This document shows, piece after piece, positions 7,924 through 16,389 of a DNA stretch of 21,363 nucleotides (the stretch's first letter is position 1; each line of letters starts with the position of its first letter). The stretch is taken from positions 1 to 21,363 of the forward strand of contig JAVVEZ010000061.1 in the NCBI GenBank assembly GCA_032250895.1, given 5' to 3'. The DNA comes from JAVVEZ01 sp032250895 (GTDB taxonomy: Bacteria > Pseudomonadota > Gammaproteobacteria > Pseudomonadales > Pseudohongiellaceae). A program made the translations under genes and the position numbers. The notes beneath the pieces are model-generated. The model searched no databases, was not told the origin of the DNA, and saw nothing but the letters and a program-made list of their open reading frames with translations.

Positions 7924-9056
7924 ACTGGACACGCCGCCAAGCCCTGGTCAGCCTGACCCTGCCGGGCCTGCTGCTGATGACGCATGCTTATGCCGCCTCC
8001 GGGGTGGACATCAGCAACACCAAGCGCCTGCTGTTCATTGCCGACCGGATCGAAAACTATATTACCGTGGTCGATCCGGCCCAGGCTCGGGTCATCTTTC
8101 GCATCGAAACCGAATTTCCGGTTCACGATCTGATCATCACGCCTTATGCCCCGCTGCTGATCTATGCCAACCGGGATCAGAAAAAACTGTTTACCTATAA
8201 CCTGGCGAACAAGACCTGGCTGAAGCCAACCAGCCTGCCGCTGACACCGCGCCATCTGGTGCTTGGTACCGCCGGTATCAAAATCGGCATCACCGACGGC
8301 CTTGGCGGCGGCTTCGCCCTGGTCTCCGCCTATTCACAAAAAGTCGAATTTCATCTGCCCGAGGTCCCGGCAACGGCGGATGTGTTGTTCGATCCCAATG
8401 AAATAGATATCTACTATACGGCCAACGACAGCGGAGCCCTGGGACTGATCGACATCAACCTGGAGCGCAGTTCCGAGATTCCCCTGACCGATGGCAGTGC
8501 TGCGCATCTGTCCTCGCCCAGCAGAAGTCTGGATGGCCGCTACATCTATGTATCGAATCTCACGACTGGTGAGGTTTACAATATGAACGCCTATTCCCGG
8601 GTGATCTACAAGACCTTCACGACCGGCGAGACCCCGGCCCGGCCCTACACGACACCGGAAGGCTTGTTTCTGTATGTCATGGACCAGCACAGCGGACGCG
8701 TGGTGGCCTATGACCAGAACCGTTTTGCACCCTACACCGACGAAACCTTCAGTGCCGGCATCGACCTGGTGACCGTCGGCCGTCAGGACCGCATGAACCT
8801 GTTCATGAGTACCTCCACCCGCAATTTTCATCTCTACGACAATGCCCGCAAGCAACTCAGGCAGGAAGGCCAGTTCCGGGGCACGCCCTTGGATGCCAAG
8901 GGCTCGGTGGATGGCAAAATGGCCTATGTGACATTTGTGGATGCGCCGGACCTGGCCCTGGTCAACCTGGAATCGGGTGACATTCGCTACCTGCCCGTGA
9001 CCGGCAATGGCGCCGGAGCCTTCGGTCTCGGTCTCAGCAACAATGTCTGTCACTGA
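7920..9056 (+). CDS. Exported beta-propeller protein, putative Tat substrate
   Basis: A 378-residue protein whose ATG overlaps the previous stop as ATGA, so it is translationally coupled. The N-terminus MNWTRRQALVSLTLPGLLLM has a twin-arginine-like TRRQAL followed by a hydrophobic core and a cleavage site near AYA/AS (residue 25). The mature part is a repeated-blade propeller with YVTN-like strands: KRLLFIADRIENYITVVDPA, DGRYIYVSNLTTGEVYNMN, LFLYVMDQHSGRVVAYD and MAYVTFVDAPDLALVNLESG. No heme motif or clear catalytic residue is visible. Size and fold recall the MauB heavy chain of methylamine dehydrogenase, and MauF is a CcdA-like membrane protein, but there is no MauA-like small subunit here. 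Likely a periplasmic partner or scaffold of the cytochrome-propeller protein. Confidence 0.8.
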   Translation: MNWTRRQALVSLTLPGLLLMTHAYAASGVDISNTKRLLFIADRIENYITVVDPAQARVIFRIETEFPVHDLIITPYAPLLIYANRDQKKLFTYNLANKTWLKPTSLPLTPRHLVLGTAGIKIGITDGLGGGFALVSAYSQKVEFHLPEVPATADVLFDPNEIDIYYTANDSGALGLIDINLERSSEIPLTDGSAAHLSSPSRSLDGRYIYVSNLTTGEVYNMNAYSRVIYKTFTTGETPARPYTTPEGLFLYVMDQHSGRVVAYDQNRFAPYTDETFSAGIDLVTVGRQDRMNLFMSTSTRNFHLYDNARKQLRQEGQFRGTPLDAKGSVDGKMAYVTFVDAPDLALVNLESGDIRYLPVTGNGAGAFGLGLSNNVCH

Positions 9057-9061
9057 AAAAA

Positions 9062-9157
9062 AGACGTTCCCTCTTTGTGTGCTGCACCTTCAGTGCGCGA
9101 CCTGGATAGTGGGGAGGCATCTCCGTTACCCTGGCCTTTGGAGAAAAGGGAAACGTC
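9062..9157. repeat. Imperfect inverted repeat between convergent genes
   Basis: AGACGTTCCCT near 9062-9072 pairs with AGGGAAACGTCT near 9147-9158, with one extra A in the right arm and about 74 nt between the arms. CTCCGTTA also occurs twice in the spacer region (near 9121 and 9158). The arms lie just after the propeller stop and just before the SCO stop (read on the minus strand). It may be a bidirectional processing or termination structure, or a remnant of a short element; there is no clear T-tract. Confidence 0.4.
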
Positions 9158-9161
9158 TCCG

Positions 9162-9809
9162 TTAATGAATCAGCGCCAGGATTTCTTCCACCCTGGCATC
9201 CAGCGGGAAGGTTTCCAGCAGTTTGCCGGCGGGATCGATCAGAAAAATATTGGCCGTGTGCTGAACGGTATAGGCGTTCTGGGTCTTGGTCACCACATAA
9301 CTGATATGGAAGTTGTCGGCCGCACTGTTGATCATCGCGTAAGTTCCACCCAGGCCCTGCATTTTGCCATTGAAGGCCTGGGCATAGGTGTTGGTCACAA
9401 CCGGTGTATCACGCTCGGTGTCGATGCTGACAAAGACCCCCGCTGCCGGCTGCTTCAAGGTGCGCAGCACGGCGCCCATGGTCGCGCCCATCAGCGGACA
9501 GATATGTTCGCAATGGGTGAAGCCAAAGGTCAGCAGCAGATATTGACCGCGAAACTGTTCATCCCGCACCAGCTCACCCGCGGCATTCAATAATTCGAAA
9601 TCCACCTTGGCCTTGCCGTCATGACCGAAAAACTCGTTTTCCGGCGTGGCATGGTGCATGCCCATATGCTCGGAATGATCCATCTGTGCTTCGGCCGCCA
9701 GCACATTCCGGGGCATGAACACGAAGGCGAACATGCAGGCTACGGCGTATACGAGCAAACATGGTCCTTTTACTGATGTCGTCATCACCATGATATTTTC
9801 AGCTTTCAT
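9162..9809 (-). CDS. SCO1/SenC-family copper and thiol-redox protein
   Basis: A 215-residue protein of the SCO family (thioredoxin fold), which in bacteria delivers copper to, or reduces cysteines in, CuA-type sites of cytochrome oxidase and related enzymes. The metal site is complete: C100 and C104 in CEHICP and H184 in TVQHTANIFLID, with the conserved VSIDTERDTP at about residues 127-136. The N-terminus has a hydrophobic segment (18-32) that acts as signal or membrane anchor. It is followed by a His/Met-rich stretch MDHSEHMGMHH (43-53), which is not part of the core fold and may bind copper. GGAGGA before ATG 9809 gives a strong start; an upstream in-frame start at 9926 would skip it. It converges on the cytochrome operon, the likely client. 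Confidence 0.93.
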   Translation of the reverse strand: MKAENIMVMTTSVKGPCLLVYAVACMFAFVFMPRNVLAAEAQMDHSEHMGMHHATPENEFFGHDGKAKVDFELLNAAGELVRDEQFRGQYLLLTFGFTHCEHICPLMGATMGAVLRTLKQPAAGVFVSIDTERDTPVVTNTYAQAFNGKMQGLGGTYAMINSAADNFHISYVVTKTQNAYTVQHTANIFLIDPAGKLLETFPLDARVEEILALIH

Positions 9810-9985
9810 AAGATATCCTCCAAGGGTTCCCTGGGGCTTGCAACCGAGGGACCTGTGCGCACATGATAACTCGCCGGGATCAGCGTGGCGAAATTTTCTG
9901 TTTACTGCGGATGCCGAAACAGTCAAAGACCGGAGCCTGCCTGGAACCTTCCTTACCAGTAAGCCCCAAAGCCCCAGGCTACTGG

Positions 9986-10014
9986 TTGAATTACAGTCGC
10001 GGGTCGTTTATTCT
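9986..10014 (+). promoter_or_regulatory. Possible sigma70 promoter of the DUF1592 operon
   Basis: TTGAAT at 9986-9991 (four of six -35 positions) and TATTCT at 10009-10014 (four of six -10 positions) are 17 nt apart, about 75 nt before the DUF1592 start. They lie in the 278-nt divergent spacer between the SCO gene and this operon (9810-10087). I see no convincing operator or gene in the remainder of the spacer. Confidence 0.35.
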
Positions 10015-10087
10015 CAGGGGCTTTCAAAGCGGCCTGTTCTTGTCTTCCATTCCCCCGCTTTGGCCGATCCAGGGAGAGTCGCCCGTC

Positions 10088-12490
10088 ATGCATTCAACCA
10101 TCCGTGCCGCACTGGGTTTTGCGCTGCTGAGCAGCAACCTGCCGACACTCGCCCAGGCACAAGCAGGGCTTGACACCCACTACCAGTTTATCGACACCTA
10201 TTGCAGTGAGTGCCATAACGCCGATGACTGGGCCGGCAGCCTGGACCTGAGCCTGTTTGACCTCGATCATGTCGTGGCCGACGCCGAAACCTGGGAAAAG
10301 GTCATGCGCAAGTTCCGTGGCAACATGATGCCGCCCCAGGGCAATCCCAGCCCCTCGCCTGAAGCCCGCAAAGCCTTCGTGAGCTGGCTGCAGGACAGCA
10401 TCGACAGCGCCACGCTGGCCAATCCCAACCCCGGCAGCAGTTCCCTGCACCGCCTCAACCGCACCGAATACGGCAATGCCATCCGTGATCTGCTGCATGT
10501 GGACGTGGACATCGGCGAATTCCTGCCCGCCGACGATGAAGGCTATGGCTTTGACAACATCGCCGATGTGCTCAGAACCTCTCCCTCCCTGCTGGAGCAG
10601 TATCTGCAGGCTTCCCGCAAGATTGCCGAGCTGGCCATTGGCGACCCCGGCATCGCCCCCATCAGCAAGGTCTACCGCGTGGCCCCGGACCTGCCTCAGG
10701 CCCAGCACATTCCCGGCCTGCCCCTGGGCACCCGGGGCGGCATTCTGATCGAGCACAATTTTCCGCTGGACGCCGATTATGACATCAACGCCTTTCTGAC
10801 CCGCAATATCGTTGGTTACATGACCGGGCTGGAATGGCCCAACCAGTTTGAAATATCCATCGATGGCCAGCAGGTCTTCCTCGCACAGGTGGGGGGCGAA
10901 GAGGACAATCTCCGCTCCGACCGCAATTTTGCCGAAGCCGCCAATGCCATCGATGAGCGTTTGAAACTGCGGGTGCCGGTTACTGCCGGCAGGCATCAGG
11001 TGGCGGTGACCTTCATCCAGAAGAATGCCGCCGAATCCCATGAACCGCTGGAACTGCATACCCGCGATCTGGATCTGCAGAACATGAACGGCCTCCCCAC
11101 CCTGGACTATGTGGACATCATCGGCCCCTTCAATGCCACCGGCCCCGGCGACACCGCCAGCCGCCGGCAGATTTTTCAATGCTACCCCGAAGGTCGGAAT
11201 ACCCAGAATACCTGTGCCCACGACATCCTTGCCCGGCTCGCCAGACAGGCTTTCCGGCGACCGCTGACGGATGCCGACATGGCACTGTTGATGGGGTTCT
11301 ACCGGGAAGGACACGAACTCGGTGGTTTTGAACGGGGCATCCAGACCGCGCTGCGGGTCATCCTCACGTCCCCTCAGTTTCTGTTTCGCAGTGAACCCGA
11401 TCCGGAAGGCGTGGCGCCGGGCGAAATCTATGCCCTGGACGATCTGGCGCTGGCCTCGCGCCTGTCCTTCTTCCTGTGGAGCAGTCTTCCCGATGATGAA
11501 CTGATCAGCCTGGCCGCCGCCGGACGCCTGAGCGTCCAGGAAGAATTTGACCGGCAGGTGGAGCGCATGCTGGCCGACCCCCGGTCACAATCGCTGGTGA
11601 GCAACTTTGCCGCCCAGTGGCTGTTGCTGCGCAATCTGCAAAGCGTGAACCCCGACATCCGCAACTTTCCCAATTTCGATGCCAAACTGAAGGCCGCCTT
11701 CCGCACCGAAACGGAAATGTTCGTCTCCAGCATCATCCAGGAAGACCGCTCCGTGCTGGACCTGCTGACGGCTGATTACACCTTCGTCAACGACCGTCTG
11801 GCCGCCCACTATGGCATTCCCAATATCTATGGCAGCCATTTCCGCCGGGTGCCACAGAACAATCCCAACCGCCGGGGGCTGCTGGGCCAGGGCAGTGTGC
11901 TCACCGTGACCTCCTACCCCAACCGCACCTCACCCGTGCTGCGCGGCAAATGGGTCATGGAAAACATTCTCGGCGCGCCACCGCCATCGCCACCACCGAA
12001 TGTGCCCGCGCTTGGTGAAAATACCCAGGGCGCAGCGGCGCTGTCGGTGCGGGAGCGCCTGGTGCTGCACCAGAAAAACCCATCCTGCGCCGGTTGTCAC
12101 AGCGTGCTCGATCCGCTCGGTTTCGCGCTGGAAAACTTCGATGCTGTCGGCCGTTATCGCAACAAGGATGAAGGCGGCCAGATTGACAGCAGTGGCAACC
12201 TGGCCGATGGCACCCCGGTCAACGGCGCCATCAGTCTGCAGCAGGCCCTGCTGGCCAAGCCGGACGTTTTCGTCAACACCTTCACCGAAAAAATTCTGAC
12301 CTATGCGCTGGGCCGCGGGCTGGAATACTACGACATGCCGGTAGTCCGCCAGATCGGCCGCACCGCCGCCAGGGACGATTACCGCTTCTCGGCCCTGATC
12401 AAGGCCATCGTCAACAGCGCCCCCTTTCGTTTGAAACGGGCCGATGGTGCCGGGTCAGAGACCTTGGCTTTTACGGAAGGCTCTCTATAA
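10088..12490 (+). CDS. Di-heme DUF1592/DUF1588-type cytochrome c
   Basis: An 800-residue exported protein of the family common in Planctomycetes and also found in Gammaproteobacteria and Acidobacteria. After a Sec signal peptide (about 1-26) comes heme site CSECH (39-43) with nearby MMPPQ as possible Met ligand. Then follow a DUF1587-like part (LHRLNRTEYGNAIRDLL), a probable carbohydrate-binding-like beta region (about 220-360), DUF1595 (RQAFRRPLTDADMALL), DUF1592 (ALASRLSFFLWSSLPDDEL), DUF1588 (RRGLLGQGSVLTVTSYPNRT) and a second heme site CAGCH (667-671). A DUF1585-like C-terminus ends in YRFSALIKAIVNSAPFR. Electron transfer to or from an unknown substrate is expected in the periplasm. GGGAGAG 9 nt before ATG 10088 and the signal peptide set the start; the frame is open further upstream. 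DUF1552 follows after 25 nt. Confidence 0.93.
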   Translation: MHSTIRAALGFALLSSNLPTLAQAQAGLDTHYQFIDTYCSECHNADDWAGSLDLSLFDLDHVVADAETWEKVMRKFRGNMMPPQGNPSPSPEARKAFVSWLQDSIDSATLANPNPGSSSLHRLNRTEYGNAIRDLLHVDVDIGEFLPADDEGYGFDNIADVLRTSPSLLEQYLQASRKIAELAIGDPGIAPISKVYRVAPDLPQAQHIPGLPLGTRGGILIEHNFPLDADYDINAFLTRNIVGYMTGLEWPNQFEISIDGQQVFLAQVGGEEDNLRSDRNFAEAANAIDERLKLRVPVTAGRHQVAVTFIQKNAAESHEPLELHTRDLDLQNMNGLPTLDYVDIIGPFNATGPGDTASRRQIFQCYPEGRNTQNTCAHDILARLARQAFRRPLTDADMALLMGFYREGHELGGFERGIQTALRVILTSPQFLFRSEPDPEGVAPGEIYALDDLALASRLSFFLWSSLPDDELISLAAAGRLSVQEEFDRQVERMLADPRSQSLVSNFAAQWLLLRNLQSVNPDIRNFPNFDAKLKAAFRTETEMFVSSIIQEDRSVLDLLTADYTFVNDRLAAHYGIPNIYGSHFRRVPQNNPNRRGLLGQGSVLTVTSYPNRTSPVLRGKWVMENILGAPPPSPPPNVPALGENTQGAAALSVRERLVLHQKNPSCAGCHSVLDPLGFALENFDAVGRYRNKDEGGQIDSSGNLADGTPVNGAISLQQALLAKPDVFVNTFTEKILTYALGRGLEYYDMPVVRQIGRTAARDDYRFSALIKAIVNSAPFRLKRADGAGSETLAFTEGSL

Positions 12491-12515
12491 TGGCTGCATC
12501 CGGAGGGGATATATC

Positions 12516-13850
12516 ATGTTCATCACCAGGAAACATATAAACCGCCGCCAGCTGCTGAAAGGCAGCGGTATCACACTGGCCCTGCCCTTGCTCGACGCCA
12601 TGTTTCCGGCCCTGGCGACAGCGGCGCAGACAGCCGCCAACATCCGGCCCCGGCTGGGTTTCATTTATATTCCTCATGGCGCCATCATGAGCCAATATAC
12701 ACCGGACAGTGTGGGTCGTGATTTCGCCTTCAAACCCATTCTCAAACCGCTGGAAGCCTACCGTGAACGCCTCAGCATCGTCAGTGGACTGGCCCACCAG
12801 GCTGCCGATACCACGGCCGTGCATTCCCTGAGCCCCTGCACCTGGCTCAGCGGCATCCGCCCCAAGGCCACGCTCGGTTCGGACGCCTTTGCCGGCGTGA
12901 CGGCCGACCAGTATGCTGCCCAGGCCATTGGTCAGGATACCCTGCTGCCGTCACTGGAACTGGCCACCGAGGATCACAGCGGCCTGCTCGGCGCCTGTGA
13001 CCGCGATTATGGCTGCATCTACATGAACACGCTGTCCTGGCGCTCTCCGACCCAGCCCAATCCGATGGAGATCAACCCGCGCAAGGTGTTTGAACGCATG
13101 TTCGGACAGGGTGGCAGCATTAACGAGCGGCTGGCGAGACAGGCCGAGGACCGCAGCATCCTGGATGCCGTGGTGCAGCAGACCCAGGGTTTCAGCGCGC
13201 AACTGGGCCAGGATGATCAGCGCAAACTGCATGATTTCCTGGAAAATATCCGTGAAATCGAGCGCCGTCTGGACATTGCCGAAACCCAGATCGCCAGCAA
13301 TCCGGACCTGGTGATCCCCCAGGCTCCTGCCGGCATCCCCTTCATCTATGAAGACCACCTGCGCCTCATGTTCGATCTGCTGGCCCTGTCCTGGCAGGCC
13401 AATATCACCCGGGTTTCAACCTTCATGATGGCGCGGGAACTCAGTAACCGCACCTATCCCCAGGTCGGCGTCCCGGATGGTCACCACGCCGTTTCCCACC
13501 ATCAGAACCGGCCGGAGAAAATGGAAAAGAACGTGAAGATCCAGACCTACCACGTCAGTCTCTTCAAGGAATTCCTGGACAAGCTGGATGCCATTCCCGA
13601 GGGTGAGGGCAGCCTGCTGGACAATGCCATCGTGCTGTATGGCAGCAACATGAGCAACAGCAATGCCCACGATCACTATCCCTTGCCCAATGTGGTCGTC
13701 GGCGGTGGCGCCGGCAGCCTGAAGGGCGGCCAGCATCTGAAATATCCCGACCGGACGCCGATGAGCAATCTGGTGCTCACCCTGCTCAACAGGGCCGGCG
13801 TGGCCATGGACAGCCTGGGTGACAGCACCGGCACCTTCGCGGAAGTCTAG
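12516..13850 (+). CDS. DUF1552 family protein, Tat-exported
   Basis: A 444-residue DUF1552 protein, a family almost always encoded beside DUF1592-type cytochromes, as here. The N-terminus NRRQLLKGSGITLALPLL is a clear twin-arginine signal (R10, R11), so it is exported folded, possibly with a cofactor. The mature chain begins with RPRLGFIYIPHGAIMSQYTP and later has HHAVSHHQNRPEKME and YGSNMSNSNAHDHYPLPNVVVGG. Its His/Asp-rich loops recall the alkaline-phosphatase-like DUF1501 relatives, but no activity is established to my knowledge. GGAGGGG at 12502-12508 decides the start; an upstream in-frame ATG at 12444 lies inside the previous gene. The ankyrin gene begins 7 nt after the stop, so the three genes are a tight operon. 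Confidence 0.93.
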   Translation: MFITRKHINRRQLLKGSGITLALPLLDAMFPALATAAQTAANIRPRLGFIYIPHGAIMSQYTPDSVGRDFAFKPILKPLEAYRERLSIVSGLAHQAADTTAVHSLSPCTWLSGIRPKATLGSDAFAGVTADQYAAQAIGQDTLLPSLELATEDHSGLLGACDRDYGCIYMNTLSWRSPTQPNPMEINPRKVFERMFGQGGSINERLARQAEDRSILDAVVQQTQGFSAQLGQDDQRKLHDFLENIREIERRLDIAETQIASNPDLVIPQAPAGIPFIYEDHLRLMFDLLALSWQANITRVSTFMMARELSNRTYPQVGVPDGHHAVSHHQNRPEKMEKNVKIQTYHVSLFKEFLDKLDAIPEGEGSLLDNAIVLYGSNMSNSNAHDHYPLPNVVVGGGAGSLKGGQHLKYPDRTPMSNLVLTLLNRAGVAMDSLGDSTGTFAEV

Positions 13851-13857
13851 AAAGCAT

Positions 13858-15369
13858 ATGCGAGCGATCTTTCCTTTTGCCATCTGCCTGTTCACGGCAC
13901 TGTTGCTGCCCGGCACCGCTGCCGTGGCGCAGCTTGCCCCCGTTTCCGGCAAGAACTCCGACGCACTCCTGCACGCTGTCAGAACCGGTGCCGGAGACAG
14001 TGTTCCACCTCTTCTGGATGGCGCCGACAGCAATCTGGCCGAAGCCGATGGCACCACACTGCTGCACTATGCCGTTCGCAACGACGATCAACACCTGGTC
14101 GAAACGCTGCTGCATGCCGGGGCCGATATCCACGCCAGAAATCGCTACGGTGTCACCGCCATCTATCTGGCCGCCCAGAATGGCAACGCCAGCATGATGG
14201 CCACACTGCTGCAAGCTGGCGCCAATCCCAATGAATTTTACCGCGAAGGGGAGCGGGTGCTGATGACCGCCGCACGTACCGGCAACTATGATACGGTCAA
14301 GCTGCTGCTGGACCGGGGTGCCGACGTCAATGCCCGTGAAAACTGGCATGGCCAGACCGCCCTGATGTGGGCCGTGGCCCAGCATCACGCCAGTCTTGTA
14401 CCCTTGTTGGTTGGCTACGGCGCCGATGTCAATGCGCTATCCAATGTCGAGGAATGGGAGCGCCAGGTCACCGACGAGCCGCGTGAAAAGTGGCTGCCTC
14501 CCGGCGGCATGAGTCCTTTGCTGTTCGCCGCCCGAGAAGGTTGTCTTACCTGCATTTCACCGCTGCTGCAGGCCGGCGCCGATATCGATGCCGCTACACC
14601 CAAGGGGCTCACCTCCCTGCTCATCAGCATCATCAACGGTCATTACGACGTGGCCTGGGAACTGCTGCAGGCCGGCGCCGATGTCAATCTCAGCGATGAT
14701 ACCAACCGCAGTCCTCTGTATGCTGCGGTGGACTTCAACACCATGCCCGAATCCAACCGTCCGTCCCCATCCGTGATCGACAACGAGCATTCCAGCCTGG
14801 AACTGATCGAGGCCCTGCTCGAACACGGCGCCGACGTCAATGTCCAACTGAGCAAGCAGGCTCCCTACCGCCTCAAACTCGACCGCGGCAACGACACCAT
14901 GCTGGTGGCCGGCACCACCCCCTTCCTGCGTGCCGCCAAGGATGCCGATATTCCCGCCATGACACTGCTGCTGCGCTATGGCGCCGATGCCACTCTTGGC
15001 ACTCTTCAGGGCATCAATCCCTTGATGACCGCCGCCAATCTCGGCACCAAGGAAGCCGATACCACCGGTCGCTATAAAACACAGGAACAGATCATAAAAG
15101 CCTTGCAAATCTGTCTCGACCAGGGCCTGGACATCGATGCCCAGGCCAATGACGGGCGCACAGCCGTCTTCGGTGCCGCCATGTTCGGTTTTGACCGCGT
15201 CGTGCAGTTTCTCCACGATCAGGGTGCCAAACTGGACTATCAGGACCAGCGTGGACTGGCACCACTCGATGCCGCCATGGGCAAGGCCGGAGGCTATGGT
15301 TTCGTTGGCACCGATGGCGTCTATCACGAAGCAACCGTGGCTTTGATTCAGGACCTGCTGATGCGCTGA
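13858..15369 (+). CDS. Exported ankyrin-repeat protein
   Basis: A 503-residue protein with a Sec signal peptide (cleavage near AVA/QL, residue 24) followed by about ten ankyrin repeats with the hallmark TxLhxAxxxGxxxxVxxLLxxGADVN, for example DGTTLLHYAVRND, GHGQTALMW-like NWHGQTALMWAVAQ, LLDRGADVNA, LLQAGADIDA and LLEHGADVNV. Insertions break the array at about residues 200-225 (charged and Trp-rich), 290-315 (acidic and Ser-rich) and 335-355. Ankyrin arrays bind proteins; in the periplasm a known example is Pseudomonas AnkB, linked to catalase activity. Position 7 nt after DUF1552 suggests it binds or stabilises the DUF1592/DUF1552 pair. No strong ribosome binding site is seen, so translation may be coupled. 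Confidence 0.93.
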   Translation: MRAIFPFAICLFTALLLPGTAAVAQLAPVSGKNSDALLHAVRTGAGDSVPPLLDGADSNLAEADGTTLLHYAVRNDDQHLVETLLHAGADIHARNRYGVTAIYLAAQNGNASMMATLLQAGANPNEFYREGERVLMTAARTGNYDTVKLLLDRGADVNARENWHGQTALMWAVAQHHASLVPLLVGYGADVNALSNVEEWERQVTDEPREKWLPPGGMSPLLFAAREGCLTCISPLLQAGADIDAATPKGLTSLLISIINGHYDVAWELLQAGADVNLSDDTNRSPLYAAVDFNTMPESNRPSPSVIDNEHSSLELIEALLEHGADVNVQLSKQAPYRLKLDRGNDTMLVAGTTPFLRAAKDADIPAMTLLLRYGADATLGTLQGINPLMTAANLGTKEADTTGRYKTQEQIIKALQICLDQGLDIDAQANDGRTAVFGAAMFGFDRVVQFLHDQGAKLDYQDQRGLAPLDAAMGKAGGYGFVGTDGVYHEATVALIQDLLMR

Positions 15370-15445
15370 CCTGAGCAAGTGCACCATCGGCAATACCAGA
15401 CCGGGGAAAATCAAACAAACCGCTTGACTGACCGAGGGCAATACC

Positions 15446-16324
15446 ATGTGTGACCAGGATACACTTCAAGACAACAATGAATACCTGCGCAAGACCGGAG
15501 GGTTGAGCCGCCGCCAATTCAGCAAACTGACAGCCGGCGCCGGCCTGGCCATGCTCCTGCCGCGCGCCGCCAATGCACAGGACGTGACGGAATCAGAGGT
15601 TCAGGTGAGCACCCCCGACGGGGTGGCCGATGCCTATTTCGTGCACCCGGCCAGCGGCCGGCACCCCGGCGTCATCATCTGGCCGGACATTCTGGGCCTG
15701 CGCCCGGCCTTCCGGCTGATGGGCAGGCGTCTCGCGGAATCCGGTTATTCGGTGCTGGTGGTCAATCCCTTCTACCGGGACGCCAAAGCACCGGTGGTGC
15801 CGGAAGGTGCCAGCTTCCAGGACGAAGCGACCCGCAATATCGTCATGCCACTGGCCGGAACACTGAACGCCCAGACCCATACGAGCGATGCCCGGGCCTT
15901 CGTCAGTTTCCTGGACCAGCAGAGCGCCGTCGATACCAGCCGCAAGATCGGCACCATGGGTTATTGCATGAGCGGACCAATCATCCTGCGCACCGCCGCT
16001 GCCGTGCCTGCACGGGTGGGTGCCGCCGCCTCCTTCCATGGTGGTGGTCTGACCAGTGACGGCGCCGACAGCCCGCACTTGCTGATTCCCACGATGCAGG
16101 CACAGTTCCTGATTGCCATTGCCGCCAACGACGACGAACGTGATCCGGAATCCAAAAACATTCTGCGCGAGAGCTTCGCCAAGGCCAACCTGAAAGCCGA
16201 GATCGAGGTTTACGACGGCACTCTGCACGGCTGGTGTCCGCCGGATTCCGCCGTTTACAATGAGGCCCAGGCAGAACGGGCCTGGAGCCGCCTGCTGGCG
16301 CTGTTTGATACCGCGCTGGCCTGA
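15446..16324 (+). CDS. Tat-exported dienelactone-hydrolase-like enzyme
   Basis: A 292-residue alpha/beta hydrolase of the dienelactone hydrolase family. The triad is visible: nucleophile C174 in MGYCMSG, an acid in ANDDERD (about 229-233) and H261 in GTLHGW; the cysteine nucleophile is typical of the family. The N-terminus has a twin-arginine motif SRRQFSKL (about 21-28), a hydrophobic core and cleavage near NAQ/DV (residue 45). Export is unusual, because classic DLHs are cytosolic. Such enzymes hydrolyse lactones and esters; here the substrate could be a lactone made by a periplasmic oxidase such as the quinoprotein encoded next. GAGGG 7 nt before ATG 15446 supports the start. It sits 76 nt after the ankyrin gene in the same direction. 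Confidence 0.9.
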   Translation: MCDQDTLQDNNEYLRKTGGLSRRQFSKLTAGAGLAMLLPRAANAQDVTESEVQVSTPDGVADAYFVHPASGRHPGVIIWPDILGLRPAFRLMGRRLAESGYSVLVVNPFYRDAKAPVVPEGASFQDEATRNIVMPLAGTLNAQTHTSDARAFVSFLDQQSAVDTSRKIGTMGYCMSGPIILRTAAAVPARVGAAASFHGGGLTSDGADSPHLLIPTMQAQFLIAIAANDDERDPESKNILRESFAKANLKAEIEVYDGTLHGWCPPDSAVYNEAQAERAWSRLLALFDTALA

Positions 16325-16327
16325 CCT

Positions 16328-16355
16328 CCACCGGCCGGTACAAGCCGACCGGTGG
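16328..16355 (+). other. Intra-operon hairpin before the quinoprotein gene
   Basis: CCACCGG at 16328-16334 pairs with CCGGTGG at 16349-16355 around a 14-nt loop. No T-tract follows, so it is more likely an mRNA processing or stability element than a terminator. Confidence 0.4.
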
Positions 16356-16389
16356 CACTATCCCAGGAGCCAATCAGGAGAAAGCGATA

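Noticed and set aside
6517..9056. Methylamine dehydrogenase (mauF/mauB) locus
   Set aside because: A CcdA-like gene beside a propeller is suggestive, but the TTQ small subunit, MauD, MauE and MauG are absent.
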